Shown here one piece after another: positions 22,705 to 36,194 of a stretch of DNA of 64,000 nt. Each line of letters starts with the position of its first letter. Position 1 is the first letter of the stretch. Source of the stretch: Sphagnum compactum (lineage: Eukaryota > Bryophyta > Sphagnopsida > Sphagnales); contig OZ234495.1 of NCBI GenBank assembly GCA_965153455.1, positions 22,068,875-22,132,874 on the forward strand, given 5' to 3'. The position numbers were made by a program, and so were the translations under genes. Under the pieces are notes generated by a model that did not search any database, was not told where the DNA came from, and worked only from the letters and a program-made list of their open reading frames with translations.

Positions 22705-25700
22705 TCATATACCTACTAAACCAACTCTCATCACACCTGGCAAGATCTCCCGTTGTCCTAGGAGCTCATTATCTTTGACATTGTGAAGGTGGTCCATGGC
22801 ATGATTGACAAACATTGGCACATGATACTTCTGAGTGATTTCAGAACGTATTGTCTCCCCATTGATCTTGGAAAGCTCATTCAAAGTTCTCTGTGCATCA
22901 AACACATACTTTGAAGCAGTGTTTGCGTCCTCTGGTTTAATGCCCCATACACCAACAAAGGTTGGCTCTATCTTTCCACACATGCCAGAGCCGAGGTATT
23001 TGAGCTGTTCATTGGAGTCCTCTAAAACTGCAAGTGGTAAAGGACTCGGTAGATTGCAAGTGAACTCATATTTTGCTGAAGACCTCTTTTTTGCACTCAA
23101 GTCTTGGTATATGAAGCCCCTCCACACATCCAAACTTGTACAATTCTCATAGGCTTCCTCTCGTGCAAAGGTTTTTCCAGTGCTTCTGTTTTTTGTGAAA
23201 CCCCCTCCAATGCGAGTTTGCTGGAAGCCTATTTGGCCATCTACACGCCATCCTCTTGCATCATTACCAGAAGAGGTTTGAGTTTGTCTCAGAACTAACT
23301 TTCCATCTTTGGTAATCCCCATCACTAAATCAGAAAATTGCAAGCTGGCAACTTCATGCTGATTTCTCAAGGATGTCATGAGGGAGTCATGATACCATCC
23401 AAATGAATCTTTGAATGGTCGTCTTGGTGCAGGGCCCCCAAGATCAAATGTTGTTGTTGTTGTCACAGATATCTGTTTACCAAACTTCCCATTCATATCA
23501 AATTCAAAGACAAGTTCAGGGCTTATTGATGCATCATTCAACTGTGCAGGTGCTTCATAAAGCTTCTTATCTTCTATATTCCAAAATTTCCCTCCAGGAC
23601 CTGGGCGAACTGTTATTTCACATTTTTTCTTCTGAGCACTCTCATGCTCCTCCTCTTGAGGTTGTCTCTTGGAGGGTGAAATATCATCATCACCTTCATC
23701 ATCATCAGTATTCGATTTTGATTTTCCTTTCGACCGCCGAGATGTAGAGTATGATGTGTTTTGTCTGATCTGAGCATCACCTCTGTTAGCTTGATTTGAT
23801 TTGTTCCCTCCACTACTACTTGCTCCTGCTCCATCACCTCCAGCACATTGATTGCCAATCTTGGCAAGGTCTACATTCATCACCATCAAATAGTCCATTA
23901 GCTCATGCAAGACCATGCGATAGTCAAATTCATGTGGGACATCAGTGGATTGCACATGAACTGTATTGCCAGAGCACAAACCGACACCATATTTCTGTGC
24001 ACTCTCTTTGCCAGAAAAAAATGCATTAAATGTTGGGTTTTTGTGTGATCCTGGTCCCCTCATGTTGGCAGTAGCAATGCTTATTACTTCAAGCTTTTTG
24101 TCCACTGTAGTAAATTTGGGCAATACAGCCTCCCAGCTTTTTTGACCAATACCAACTATTTTCACCTCCAAATTACTTAAGCTCATGACCACCTTGGCAA
24201 ATTCAAGTCCAACTCCCACAATTCTTGACATGCTCTGAGCACTTGGGAAAAACAATTCCACACCATTTTCTTCAGAAGCTATTCTCCAGCCAATGGTGAT
24301 ACTTGGAGTTTCACCAATTTGACCAACTGCCTGCTCATTCTTAGACACGTGTCCACCAAGTTGCCCAACTGGCTTCTCATCAACTCCCACCTCCATAGAC
24401 ATCCCTACACCAAGTTGGCCTTGTTCCCTGATGCCAAACACAGATCATATAGTGTCAGTCTATTGCACTGCCACACAGTTCTACCAACCATAAAATAATC
24501 CCCTTCTGTTATTTCATCCAAATCTCAAGAAAATTAGTCAAAATTCTGAGGCAATGTAATATCCTATATGTGGTTGCTTGCAGATCACATGAGGACTTCA
24601 ATTACCAATAAATTATTTGTAAATTTGTTTTGTGTTGTCTACTTTAGGTTTGCCAAATTATATCATACTGTGAGTGGTGAAGGTCTCTTCAACATACCAT
24701 TTTTCGCATGTTGCAGGAGCATCAACACTCATGAGAAGATATTTAACATGTCTGAGCTTGGCACAGATCTCTGAGAAAGGTGGCCTCCTCCTGGCATCAG
24801 TATCCCAACAACACTCTATCAAGGATGACAGAGATGTGGGTAGGGAAGCAGGTAAAGTTGGCCTCATTCCTTCCTTCACGAAGGCTCTTAAGTCAGATCG
24901 CCTGATATGCTCAAATGGCACCCTCCCTGTGAGGATCTCAGAACATGTGATAGCAAAGCTATATACATCTGTCTTGAATGGGTTTCCCCAGCTGCTCTCA
25001 TAATCTCCCAGCTCGGGTGCCCTCCATGCAGTTGTACCTACATGCTCCAGCTCAGAAAAGCACTCTCTTAGCGAGCATGTTTCAGGAACATGATTTTTAG
25101 CCAAGCAGCCAGTGCTAGCAATTGCGCTAGAAAAACCTGCCACTTTGACCTGCACATAGCCTGCATCCACCATCTCAGGGATGCTTACAGGATTGACCAA
25201 AATGTCCCTGGACTTGAGGTCCCTGTGTACTATCCCTTTTCGGTGCAAATATTCCATTCCCTCAGCTATTTGTAACATGATGTCTACTGCAACAGGAAGC
25301 TCGAATAATGCCTCACGATCACAAGACATAGACGTCGAGAAACACTCAATGTGGTTTCGAAGATCTGTATGCATGAGCTCCATCACAAGACAGCAGGGAT
25401 CAGAAATGGTACAACCAAATACTTGCGCAACGTGCGGGTGAGAGATGTCTGCCAGGATCTTCCTTTCCTTCAAGTAGATGGAGTCACAGCCACGCCCGTA
25501 GTACTTTCCCGCAAAGCTTTCACCCAGCCAACTTATTTTATGGACAGACCCAAAAGCTCCCATGCCGATGACCTCAATTCTTCTGAGCTCTTTTGGTTCT
25601 ATAGTGAGCAGGAAGTCGCCTTTCTCGGTCTTTTGCTCGTCTTCACCAGCTGGATCCGTGATCCTTAACAAGTGCAGGATTATATCTTGGCGCAGATCCA

Positions 25701-26244
25701 CAGCTTCTGTACCGTTTTGTAGCTCTCCTAACCTTCTTCTCAAGTTCTTACGATCATCCATGGCATCCACCCTCAGCATTCTCTCCATCTCTCCCATCAT
25801 GCCGGCCTGATCGACCTCGGCTATTAAAGTTGCACCATACTTCGGCAGGCTCCATTCACCGGGTATGACATCCCGAGAAAGGTTGCCGAGCACTGCTGTA
25901 CACCAGTCGAGTTTGAACATGACATCAACAAAAGCTTCAGTGTTGTTTGCTAGCTTAATCGCTGCCTGGAGCCAGTTTTTGTCACAGCAACTGTGTATGA
26001 TTGCCTCTGCATCCTTGACTACCCGATAAAATTCCTGGAGAGCTGTTTTGCAAGATTTCTCATACAAGCGTCGGTCTATGGGAGAGAGAGAATCAACAAA
26101 ATCTTGTATACTCGTCGCCGTCTCCAGAAGCTTCATCTTTAAAGCCCCACACTGAGAAGCATTCAGTTGCAGCAACTGCGCGTTCTCGGGTCCAACCAGT
26201 GCGCGGACCACGTCCAACGAGAGCTGGAGGTAATTATGCGCCAT
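22705..26244 (-). CDS. DUF1221/plant-MLKL-like pseudokinase fused to an unknown C-terminal region
   Basis: Exon 1 is 26244-24698 and exon 2 is 24427-22705. The 270-bp intron has a strong donor (ATG|GTATGT) and acceptor (CATCAG|G) and restores the frame at W516, giving 1089 aa. Without splicing, two separate frames of about 528 and 578 codons would result. Residues 1-200 match the DUF1221 helical region (YRVVKDAE, ANNTEAFVDVM). Residues 226-500 form a kinase fold: glycine loop GMGAFGSV, K247, ELMHTDL, DIMLQIAEGMEYLH, H340-R341-D342, WRAPE, KTDVYSFA, ECCW. The metal-binding DFG is GFS (370-372) and the HRDLKxxN asparagine is D347, so it is probably a pseudokinase, as in plant and animal MLKL. 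Residues 517-1089 are unrecognised: GQLG/GQIG repeats, then a mixed-charge linker (about 711-785). The ATG has a good context (ACCATGG). A donor-like site before the stop leaves open a longer 3' end. Confidence 0.75.
24428..24697 (-). other. Intron joining the pseudokinase and C-terminal exons
   Basis: It starts GTATGTTGAAG and ends GTTTGGCATCAG on the minus strand and is AT-rich as plant introns are. In copy B the donor is preserved but the acceptor reads CATCAC, so that paralogue cannot be spliced at this site. Confidence 0.7.
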
Positions 26245-27158
26245 GGTATTCGACACTAGAGATGCTCTCGACTCACAGTGATCTGCAGAGCTCGCAACTG
26301 ATTAATGACAGGAGTGATCTATTCTTTGCACAAGATAACTTTGACCTGATCGTCTGTTCTCTTCCACTACAAATAAGGAGCCTTGGATACTTCCCGTCAC
26401 TAGCTCTCCTTATATCGAACGTCCTTCGACCCCAACTGTTACATACACACTACAAGCCTCAGACTTTTGTGAAAATAATAAGATACTTCTTCTTCAGAGT
26501 TTGAAGTTCAGATTGTGAATATGAAAACAAAAGACTCTCCTAGCAACAACAAGAGTAACCGAAATCCCAGACTGACTAACGAGCGATGGGCAGACACAAA
26601 AGGCCAGGCACATACAAGTACTGCAATTTTCCGCTTCTTACAACTACCGACAGCTAGTTATCCCTTCTATAGCCGCGGACAAGCTCACAAGTTTAGGCCT
26701 GCGGCAAAGTTCGCCGGCCAGCGACTGATGTGGAGGCTCACCGACAGTCGCTAGGTTGCCCTTGTTCCATCAACACTCAGGCAGCCATTTTCTTCCTCCA
26801 GCGGCTTGTCTATTGCCCTCCAGCCAATAAACTTCGTTTTTGCCGCAGCGGAGCTGTTGAGGGGAACGGATGTGCAAGTCGGCCCACACAACGGCCTCCG
26901 AGCAGAGCGGGGCTCGGTTGTCGGATCGCCTTTTCGTGGCTGAGCGGACGTTTTCCTGTGGATGTGCGCAGGCCTTGTGCGAACGTCGCAGAAAATGCCA
27001 GACAGACAACGGAGCTAGAAAAGTGGAGGCGCAAGAGAACGACTCGGGATGGAGAAGGTGAATCAAGCTGCTTAAGTAAAGCTTTAGGGTTAGGGTCGGA
27101 AGAGGAAATATCTGAATCTAGATTCAATTCATTGAGTGCAAAGTTATTGAGTGCAGCT
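26245..27158 (-). promoter_or_regulatory. Upstream region of the MLKL-like gene
   Basis: Contains a GC-rich island (about 26680-27060) with overlapping open frames on both strands but no recognisable protein. A TATA-like GATATAAGG lies at 26408-26416, about 165 bp upstream of the ATG, and a telo-box-like ACCCTAACCCTAAAG (minus strand) at about 27083-27097. Copy B retains the distal part (44191-44808) but has lost the proximal promoter. Confidence 0.4.
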
Positions 27159-29119
27159 CTTGGTGTGAAACCTCAGAAAATCTTGTTGTTGCTTGAGAAC
27201 AGGCAATAGTTAATATTAGCTTGGGGCAGAATTTTACGTTTAAATTTACTTACTCTGATTTTTCAAATGACACAGGCCAGGCAATGGTCTTTTTAATCAT
27301 CATCAACCCCAGTATTCTTTGCAATTTTGTGATGTAGCCAGACTGGCAATCACCCACATGAAGAATTCGCCAAATTTGGCTAAAATATGGAAGTAAAATT
27401 TTTAAATACTACTGAAGTTCAGCAGTTCTTTCCCAAATATTCATTTCTTTTTAAAAATGAGGTCGGGCAGTTGCAAATATAATTTTCCAAGACTTCAACA
27501 GTTGAGAAATAAATATGCAAAGTACACCTTTTGTTGTGTATTTGGAATAGTAACCCAATGGTTGGGACAATAAATAGTCTTTCACAAGTTGGGAGTTTTT
27601 TATTCTTAACAATTTCAACAAATATCAATAAATATCAAGGATACTTTTTTTGTGCCAAATATCAGTGCGTATGGTAGTCATTTAATATTTTGGCTACCTG
27701 CTATTATTAACCTGTTATCTTTATTTCCCCAAAGTCTGGCAAATTAGACCTATTTTTTCACAAAATTCCTTTGCATGTGTCGAAATCATATTTCAGGTTG
27801 CAAAAAATGCAAAAATTCACCCAAAAGAACCAATGACCAAGTTGTGTACAATTACGAATTTCTAGCTACTTGGGGAAAATTGAAAAATTCTTGAATCAAG
27901 GTCTAGCCGAGTGTTGACTTCATAGACACCCATTTCTAGCTATTAGGGGAAAGTTGGAAATTCTTGAATCAAGGTCTAGCAGAGTGTTGACTTCACAGAC
28001 ACCCATTGGCGCGGTGTTGCCTCATCAGTTATACGAAAACATTGAATGATGTCTGCCATTTGTGTTTTGGGTGGCTCAAACTCTAAAAATCACCTGTTTG
28101 CCTGGATCATCACCAATCTTGCCAGGAGTATCTCCGATCCTATCACCTGGAAACTACACCTCCACGCTGCTTTCCATTATCAACACGGAAATCTTGGTGA
28201 ATTCCACATTCTTCACTCCAAGCACAAAATTTTGTCCTTCCAAGTAAGGTTACAAGTTGAGGAAATCATGACATCAGTTCCTCACAAATAGTTTATATTC
28301 CAGGGCACAGGAGTGTATGAAAGCAGAGTTACTCACATTCCTACTGGGAAAAAGATATGGTCTAGCACTTAGGAAACATAGTTCACAAAAAAAGAAAGGT
28401 CAAGTCCTCGCTCAACAGCCATTAAGAAACCATGTAGCAAAAGTGGATGTTAAAATATGGAATATTCAAATAGGAAAGAAGTCAGAACACCAATGTTGAA
28501 TACATTTGTACCATATGTGCCATTACCTAATGTCAAATTGCAATTTTAATTTGTACTATATGCCACCATAAACATCACATATTGTACATCGTAATGAATG
28601 AAACCACAAAGTTTATTTCACACATGGCTCATGTCACAACTTTTTGTGTGAGAAAAGTCACATTCTTTTGTAATGAATTCCATGTTGCATGTATATGCTT
28701 TGTGACTGTTATTAGTAGATCTCTCTCAAAATTGAGCACTCTACATGGATGAGGAGAAAAACATTTCAAATGAGGCATGGAATGATTTGAAGTCCGTTCT
28801 CCAAGTATCCTTCAATTATGCTCACATTTACATGGATGGTATCTTCATCGCTTTTTACAATGTTGAAATGCTACACACATGTACCATGACTTCAATCTAC
28901 ACATAGGACTACTAAAGAAAATCTAGAAAATCATTCTTGAAAATTAGCAGATTCATTGCCAAATCTTTTTATTTTGTTCACTCCACCTAGAAGTAAGTAA
29001 CATTGGAGACAATAGAACTCAAATACGGCTTCGACAAAATTGTGAAGATCAATAGGTAATATTTATTTATAACAACTCACAAAATGGTGTCACAACTATT
29101 GAATTTTGAGACTAATGCA
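27159..29119. other. Unit B leader, no gene
   Basis: Collinear with A 9201-10666 plus about 510 bp missing in A. It contains the dispersed repeat at about 27310-27420. Open frames at 28046-28291 are not kept in frame in C. No confident gene was seen. Confidence 0.55.
27859..28006. repeat. Tandem duplication, two units of about 74 bp
   Basis: TTTCTAGCTA.T.GGGGAAA...AATCAAGGTCTAGC.GAGTGTTGACTTC occurs at 27859 and again at 27933. The same pair, with the same 74-bp spacing, is in unit C at 45532 and 45606. Unit A lacks both. Confidence 0.85.
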
Positions 29120-29124
29120 AGGAT

Positions 29125-29375
29125 TGTTGCAAACATTGATTATTATATGCAAGTTGCAAAAGCTTTGACATAACTAATTTTGTTACATAGCCAAATGTCC
29201 AATGACAATTTGTTACTATGCAACACGAACATTTATTTTATATGTTAATTAAATGTTAATTAATTTTATCTAAGTTCATTGAATTGAATGACTTTTGCAT
29301 TATGTAACTAGACATTTAATATGGTTCTGCAAGCTCTAAATGCCATCACATTCTTGTAATAAGTAATCTTTTACA
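29125..29375 (+). repeat. Copia-like 5' LTR, copy B
   Basis: 251 bp starting TGTTGCAAACATTG and ending CTTTTACA. It resembles the A 5' LTR more than the B 3' LTR. Confidence 0.8.
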
Positions 29376-32300
29376 TGGTATCACAACAAACTATTTTTAA
29401 AAAATTCCCTATGGACCATCAAGAAAAATTTGAATTTTCTCTACGCAAACATGAAATGGTTTGTTTTACAATGAAAAAAATACAATAATCCCCCTATTTC
29501 ACAATAGGAACATTAGAATAAAATAGTGAAACATTGGTTCCACAATTCTTACATGAAGATTTTGCCTTGTGTTTTGTTATTTCAACTTCAAAATTTTGTT
29601 TAAAGGTTTCCATTTTTCTCCTTTTAAGGAATGTCAAAAAAAAATTGTTATGTATTAAAGCAAGTGTAGGACAATAGCGGTATTTCTACTACAACTTGTA
29701 CCTTTAAGAAATTAAACATCATGCTTAGGATGTAACTTTGGTCATAATGCTTTCAACTTTGACTCAAAAATAATCAAAATGTTAAGTTTTAAAATGTTAA
29801 CAACGCTCCACCAAACATCATGCATTTCCTCCTCATAACTCATGTGGATGCATTTCGAGGAACTCCTAAAATGCGCAATTGTACACCAACAATGATACAT
29901 GTGGGTGCCTCCATGTTAATAGGAGCCACACTTGCCCACATTAGAAATAGCCTATCTTGAAATATTTTCAAAGTATCTTTAAAATCTTTCATTTGAAAGT
30001 TGAAAAAAATTCAAATTTGACTTAACAAGATCTTACAATATATTATTATGTAAATATTGTTTAAAGAACCTTTCCCAAAATATGTCATATTAAAAAAAAT
30101 TCCCCAAAAATAAGACTCACAATGTTTGATAAACATTGGTTACAATGTTTTATGAATGTTTTTGAATACTTTATCTTTATTAAAATCATTCCAAATCATA
30201 TCACATGTTTCCATTATATATTAAAAACATTGTCATGCAAACAAATTAAAAACTTGTAACATTAGTACAATTTTTGACACAAAAAAATGAAAAATCAAAC
30301 ATTTGTTACACATCCTATGGCTCATTTTAATGTGAGCGAAGCCATACATGTGTTTGCAACACACTAGCTTCCATGTCACCATAGGTGTGAATTTCAAACC
30401 ACAAAATGGGCAATGTCTAATCATAAAAAATTCATCCTAAGTTGTCATGTTCAACAAGATGCAAAGGAAATGGCATTACACTACTACTATGATAACCTAG
30501 TCCTTACAACAATTGAAAAAGAAGTTTCACAACATCATAATTTTGCTTACAAAAATTGACCTTCTTTTTTAAACCACATATTAAAGTGAAAACATACTAA
30601 GGCATAACACTTTAAAGCACATGTGAAAGTCCATAATTGCATAAATTAACACTATCTAAGTAGTGTGAAAGTCAAATACCTTGAATCACACAAGTCATTT
30701 GACAAGTTATCATTAGACATTTGTTATAAAAATATTTATAGAAAATCTTAGTTTACCTAATGGAAAACTTAAATTTGAAAAATAAGCTTCTAAACTATTA
30801 CTTACACTAAATAAAGGACTTAATAAAAAAAAAGCATAATTCAAAGTACATGGAAAAATTTGATCATCAAAATCCTTCCAAAAAATTCTCTTTAGTATCA
30901 ATGTTAACACATCATATTACCATTAAGTCTTTTATTCACTAAAAAAATTGTGTGAAGGTGCATGTAATTCAAAGTCATTGATTATGGATTGTTATAGATC
31001 TTTAAGGCACTAAAAAAATTATGTTCATGAAAGTCCATTATTTATGGCTCTTCAAAAATTATCCATGAAATTCATACAATGTGATTATATTATATAACAT
31101 TGCAATGTTGACTTATTTATCATTTTAATCCACTATGCCAAAACTTGACATTTTTTATTATTACAAATATGGCTAATGACCATTTATATCATATAATTAG
31201 ATATGACATTTTTTGTGTTTAGTCATATTCTTGTAACCTTGGATATATATGACTTCATGATCAAAAAAAATCTTCATCAACACCATATAATTATTTAAGA
31301 ATATACAATTTGAAAGATTCAAAACTTATGAATTAAAAGGGACAAGAATTAGAAGGTAGACATATGTATGTAACAAACATATTACAAGCTTGTAATTCAT
31401 CAAACACATAATTAGTGCACAAATGAATAATTAATACTTTATAATTTTTTGAACTTTTGTTTTTAGAATAACTAATTATTTAATGTGAATTTTTGGGTAT
31501 TGGCTAAAACAATTTGGCGATTTTTTTTTCATTTTTCATTTTTTTTCAAAAAATGGAAAACAACTTGCCAAAGATTTTGAAACCAAAAAATTAAATACAA
31601 AATTGATTCCTAAAATATAAATAAAACATTCAACTTGGGACTTTGCTCCAAGTTTTATTGAAATGAATATATATTTTGAAATTTTTAACATTAAATAATA
31701 ATTAAAAAAATTATTAATGATATCCAAGGAATTTCAAAACAATCCACATGCCCCCCAAAATGGCATTTTTTTTTCATGTTTACATGTAATGGGTAACAAA
31801 GAATATAAATTTTGATTTTTTAATTACTTTATCAAAGCATTTAGTCATGCAACTTGGAATTTTTAATAATATATATTAAATCACATTTAATGACTGAAAA
31901 AAAAATTAATCTTCAAAATAAGATTTGATAAATTTATAAAATTCAAAAATATATGTGTATAAATTAATAATTATGAGAGTTAAATACTTTTTTTAATATC
32001 AAATATATATATAACACAATTTTTATACAATTTTTATTGATTCATTATACTTTTAAAAGGTGGAAAAATATATACGTATATGTATATATATATATTTCTA
32101 AATACCAAAAAAACCATGTTGATTTTAAGTATGGTTATTTTAAAATCATTTTATGGAAAAAAAAGTAAATGAAAATCTTCATGATAACACTATATGGAAT
32201 AATGAAGATTCAAATGCATTTTCAATCAAATTACTTGATATTTTTGTTTTCTATTTTTTGCAAATGTGTAGGTTTTGGAAAAATCTTTAAGAATGAAATT

Positions 32301-34269
32301 TATTTATTTTCTCTTCCACAAAGTATGAACAAGATAATAATGGTCAAAGTTGGGTAATTTTGTATGGGGCAAAGGATGATGTGAAATAATGTTATAAATA
32401 TATCCCATATTCTTTATCAACAAGTTCGAATTTATGAACTATATAAGTAGATAAAAATGTATTAGTCTACACACAATACATGCAATAAATATACTCAAAT
32501 GCAAATATTACTTGTGATGAAGCAATAATAAAAGCTTCGCACCAAAAAATAAATTGGATCTTACTTACCTACCTACTTAAACCTACCTACCTACCCATTC
32601 CTTTGTACCTACATACTTATGCCTACTTACCTATTTACCTATTCTTACCTACTTATTGAATGATTAAATTGAATTAAATTATATAATATATTCCATAAGA
32701 TTTATGACTACAACAAAAATATGACTAATGGGTGTCCTTGGGTGGTACCACTAGGAACATCATATCTTGATTTTCCTAGACCTATTGACCTTTGAAAAAT
32801 CATAGGGAACATTTAAATAAATATTTTCATAATTTTTTTTTGAATACATTTATTAGGTTCCATAGATTTTGAAATCTTAATAATATAAACAATGTTGTGT
32901 ATTTTTATGTTCTTAATCATTGCATTTAAAAAAAGTTTCAAAACCGTAATGCGTATTTTTTTCCTTGAACTTTTTAGTCAGGAACACAAATTTGGAACAT
33001 GATTTTTTTTTCTTAACATAAGTTGAAAGTCATTTTATTTTTAAGCTTTTAATTAACAATTAATTGATTAAATATGATTTAGTTATGGATTTTCAAAGTT
33101 GAAGCTATCAATTTTTTAAGGAGCCATTTTAATCAAGAATGTAAATTTTTACAATTTCCCATTTTTAAATTCCCAAATAAATTTCAAGCCCTATATTAGT
33201 GCATGCAATTGATAAACAGGAAAAAAATTATAATTTATAATTGTGATAACATTTAAGGAAAAGGGTTTAGAAAAATGATTTGGATGTTTTTGGTTCGTTC
33301 ACCATTCCTCAAGAAGGTTCCTTGTGGTACCACCCAAGGATGAATTCACCTTGATGAATAAACTACGTGTCCATATTCACTACATAATCATGTAGTCATG
33401 AATGGTATTTACGATTGTAAACCTAATCATGCTTATAGTCATATTTGCCACGTATTAGTGTAGTGGTCAATTATATTTAATAACACCACTAATTACAAAT
33501 CTTAGAATCTTGTAAAAATTGTTTCATGACAACATTTTATGGATAGTGTAACATGGTTTCACCCATTAACCTACTACCCTCATAATCGATGCATATTTTC
33601 TTGAATACTCTATTTTTCTTCCCTTTGTAAGGTGTTCAAAAACATTAGTGATATCCCATTTTGATTTCACCCACATGTTCACAACGATAGACAATTATGG
33701 GTTGTTCAACTTCTCCAATTCCATCATTAACCCTATGAGCTATTCCCAAACTTCCATTACGTTCTCACAATTTTCCATCAAAGATTGAATAGTTGTGCTT
33801 TTTAGCAAGATTATTTTGCTTAATTTACTTATTTACGCCTTCCTTCTACTCAAACTCTAATAATAAAATTTTGATGAACTACATCTACTACACAACCACC
33901 TTTAGCACAATAACATTCATGTATCTTTCATTTCAAACCAAATTTCCTTCCTTGTTAAGTTTTGTGTCATCCTCATCATCATTCAATAATTTTGTGCCAC
34001 ATAACCTTTTCACCATTGTTGTTTTCAGTTTGTCCACTCTGCACAATACATGGATCAATTCATTTTCCTCCCTTTCATCTCCATTACAAGCCTTTTAACA
34101 ATGCCCAAAGATGTAGTCCTAAAAGCAAGAATGCAAAGCTTTTGATTAATGACCATGCACAAGCCTTCCACTTTCGCCATTATTTCAAGATCCTTATTAC
34201 ACACATAACTATAGCAATTTTTGCTTTTTGAATAGGTTTGAAATATTTGTGGATTTCCTCCATTGTCTA
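29376..34269. other. Decayed retrotransposon interior, copy B, no gene
   Basis: AT-rich and collinear with A 10926-15580. It contains an imperfect TA microsatellite at about 32070-32095 and CCTACCTA simple sequence at about 32565-32652. No intact reading frame was recognised. Confidence 0.6.
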
Positions 34270-34473
34270 AAGCCCTACATTGTTATTTCATCTATAGAAA
34301 CAAAGTACATGACATTTAATAATGGGGTGCAAACACTCAATCATGAGGCACACCATCCCCTTAGGCCCCTACTTTTTTTCAAGATTGTTTTGAGTGGTTA
34401 GGAAATATGGTGGTTGACTTTTTGTGTCACAATGCAATTTTTTATAGAATGTCATGCATTTACATGCTATTAA
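34270..34473 (+). pseudogene. Copia RNase H remnant, copy B
   Basis: Reads KPYIVISSIETKYMTFNNG and then continues like copy A, but a stop interrupts the frame after VLSG. The shared SSIETKYM core supports descent from the same ancestral element. Confidence 0.5.
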
Positions 34474-36194
34474 CATGCCATAAAATCAACAATATATCAA
34501 ATTTGTGATTAGGGCATTTGCAAGTTAGAGTGGAACATTTTTGTGTTGATAATGGAGTCCATTAGGAAAAAAATTCACATTATATTTTTTAAGGCCAAAA
34601 ATATAAACTTGTATATTTATAAAATTATTCATATTTTTTATAAAATAATGCCACATGTCACTATAGTATAACCTAAGTTACAATGTTTGTGAAAAATATC
34701 ATATCAATTTCAAAAAATGTGAACGTGAGGGACTTTGCGTTTTTCATTGTTTTTTGGTGTCATTAAAAGTCCATCGAACTTTCATAAGATATTGAAATGG
34801 TTAACAAGGCCTCATTTTGAAATTAAAATATAGATTTTGAGTTTTGGAAAGAAAATGGTGTTATTTTATTACAAACCATGATTATAATGAGTCGACCTCC
34901 AACTTATTGAAGATTGTGACATTGAAATTTGATTATAGTCAAAAGTTCCCCATGTGATGTAAAAATATTTATTTTAAATGATTTTAGTTTTGTATCACAA
35001 TAAATTATATAAATGCATCCCTTTTCACAAAATGAAAAAAAACATTAACATGAAACACAGTTCAATCCATGAGGGTGTAGAAAAACTGATGCAATGATGG
35101 CCAAAAATGAACATTCTAGCTTACAAACACCCATTACATTTGACTCTCAACTTGAATAAAAAAACATATATATAAAAAATAATAACATATATGCACCAAA
35201 TATATAGTAGTGGATTTTTTAAGTTGAAAAATATGAACTAATTTTCTATACGTACCTCTTTATACATGCATTTTTTTGTATGGTGATTATTTGGGATATT
35301 AAATAGGGATACAATATATGATATACAAGAACAATAAGAACATAAATGCAAAAGAATTGCTAAAAGAACTTTAAAACAAAAAAACTTATGGATTTTTTAA
35401 GTTTTTGAAATGGGTCATATTTTCATAAGTCCATATCATAATCCTTTTTTGGTAAATCTCAATTGTTTTTTAATCTTAACATGTATGTTAAAAAATTTCT
35501 AAAATGATTTTTCTTTGCATGGATTTTTTTAATTCATTAACCACTAGTCATGCAATTCCTCAATTAATCAATGATACCGTAGTAGATTGCCATGGTAACA
35601 TTAATATACGAATTCCAAAGAAGTGGTGTACTTGCTGAAAATGAAGCACCCTGGCTTATAAACACATTGTTTGGCATCTTTTTTCAAACTTTTTAAAAAT
35701 CTTTAAAGTGATTTTTGTATTGTTATGTTAAATTTTATGTTTAAAAATTTGTTAAAATAAATAAATACGCAAGTATTAAAATTTGTCAAAAGTTAAGTAT
35801 GAATCCTTTTACATTATAAAGTAGTGGTTATAATTGTTGAAAAAGTTTTTTTGGGTATTTTCTATTCATTATATTGATTTCAAATTCTCAAAATATGTAT
35901 ATCAATATATTGAAAATAGTATTGTATAAAGACAACTCCATATCCATATATATATATATATATACTTATTTTATTTTTTCTAAAATGTTGGATACCCAAA
36001 ATAAATAGTGGTTTCAATTGCTTTGATACATATTTGCAAAACTACACCTAGGGGAGTAAAAGAAGTTGGTTGATTAAGAAGATTTCTTTTAGAGTTGCAA
36101 GTTTTGAATAAACTATGATTCCATTCTTGGGATCATTATGATTTTGTTTGCTCACATTGAAACTAGAGTATGATTTGTAATGTTCAAGGGGAGG
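34474..36194. other. Decayed retrotransposon 3' interior, copy B, no gene
   Basis: AT-rich and collinear with A 15787-17473, with a TA-rich microsatellite at about 35946-35965. No coding sequence was recognised. Confidence 0.6.

Larger units (their letters stand above)
9201..27158. repeat. Tandem array unit A (about 17.96 kb, most complete copy)
   Basis: The unit begins at CTTGGTGTGAAAC and ends where the same word starts unit B at 27159. In order it holds a leader with a dispersed repeat, a Copia-like LTR retrotransposon (10672-17725), about 5 kb of moderate-GC sequence, the intact MLKL-like gene and its GC-rich upstream region. Compared with B and C it lacks about 510 bp near 9908 (equivalent to B about 27845-28355). 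Its left junction with the GC-rich fragment differs from the A/B and B/C junctions, so A is truncated or rearranged at its left edge. Confidence 0.9.

Noticed and set aside
26730-27209. 159-codon plus-strand frame (and overlapping minus-strand frames) in the GC-rich island upstream of the MLKL-like gene
   Set aside because: Open in several frames on both strands because of GC composition. No domain was seen and the frame is not shared with the corresponding copy B sequence (44243-44782).
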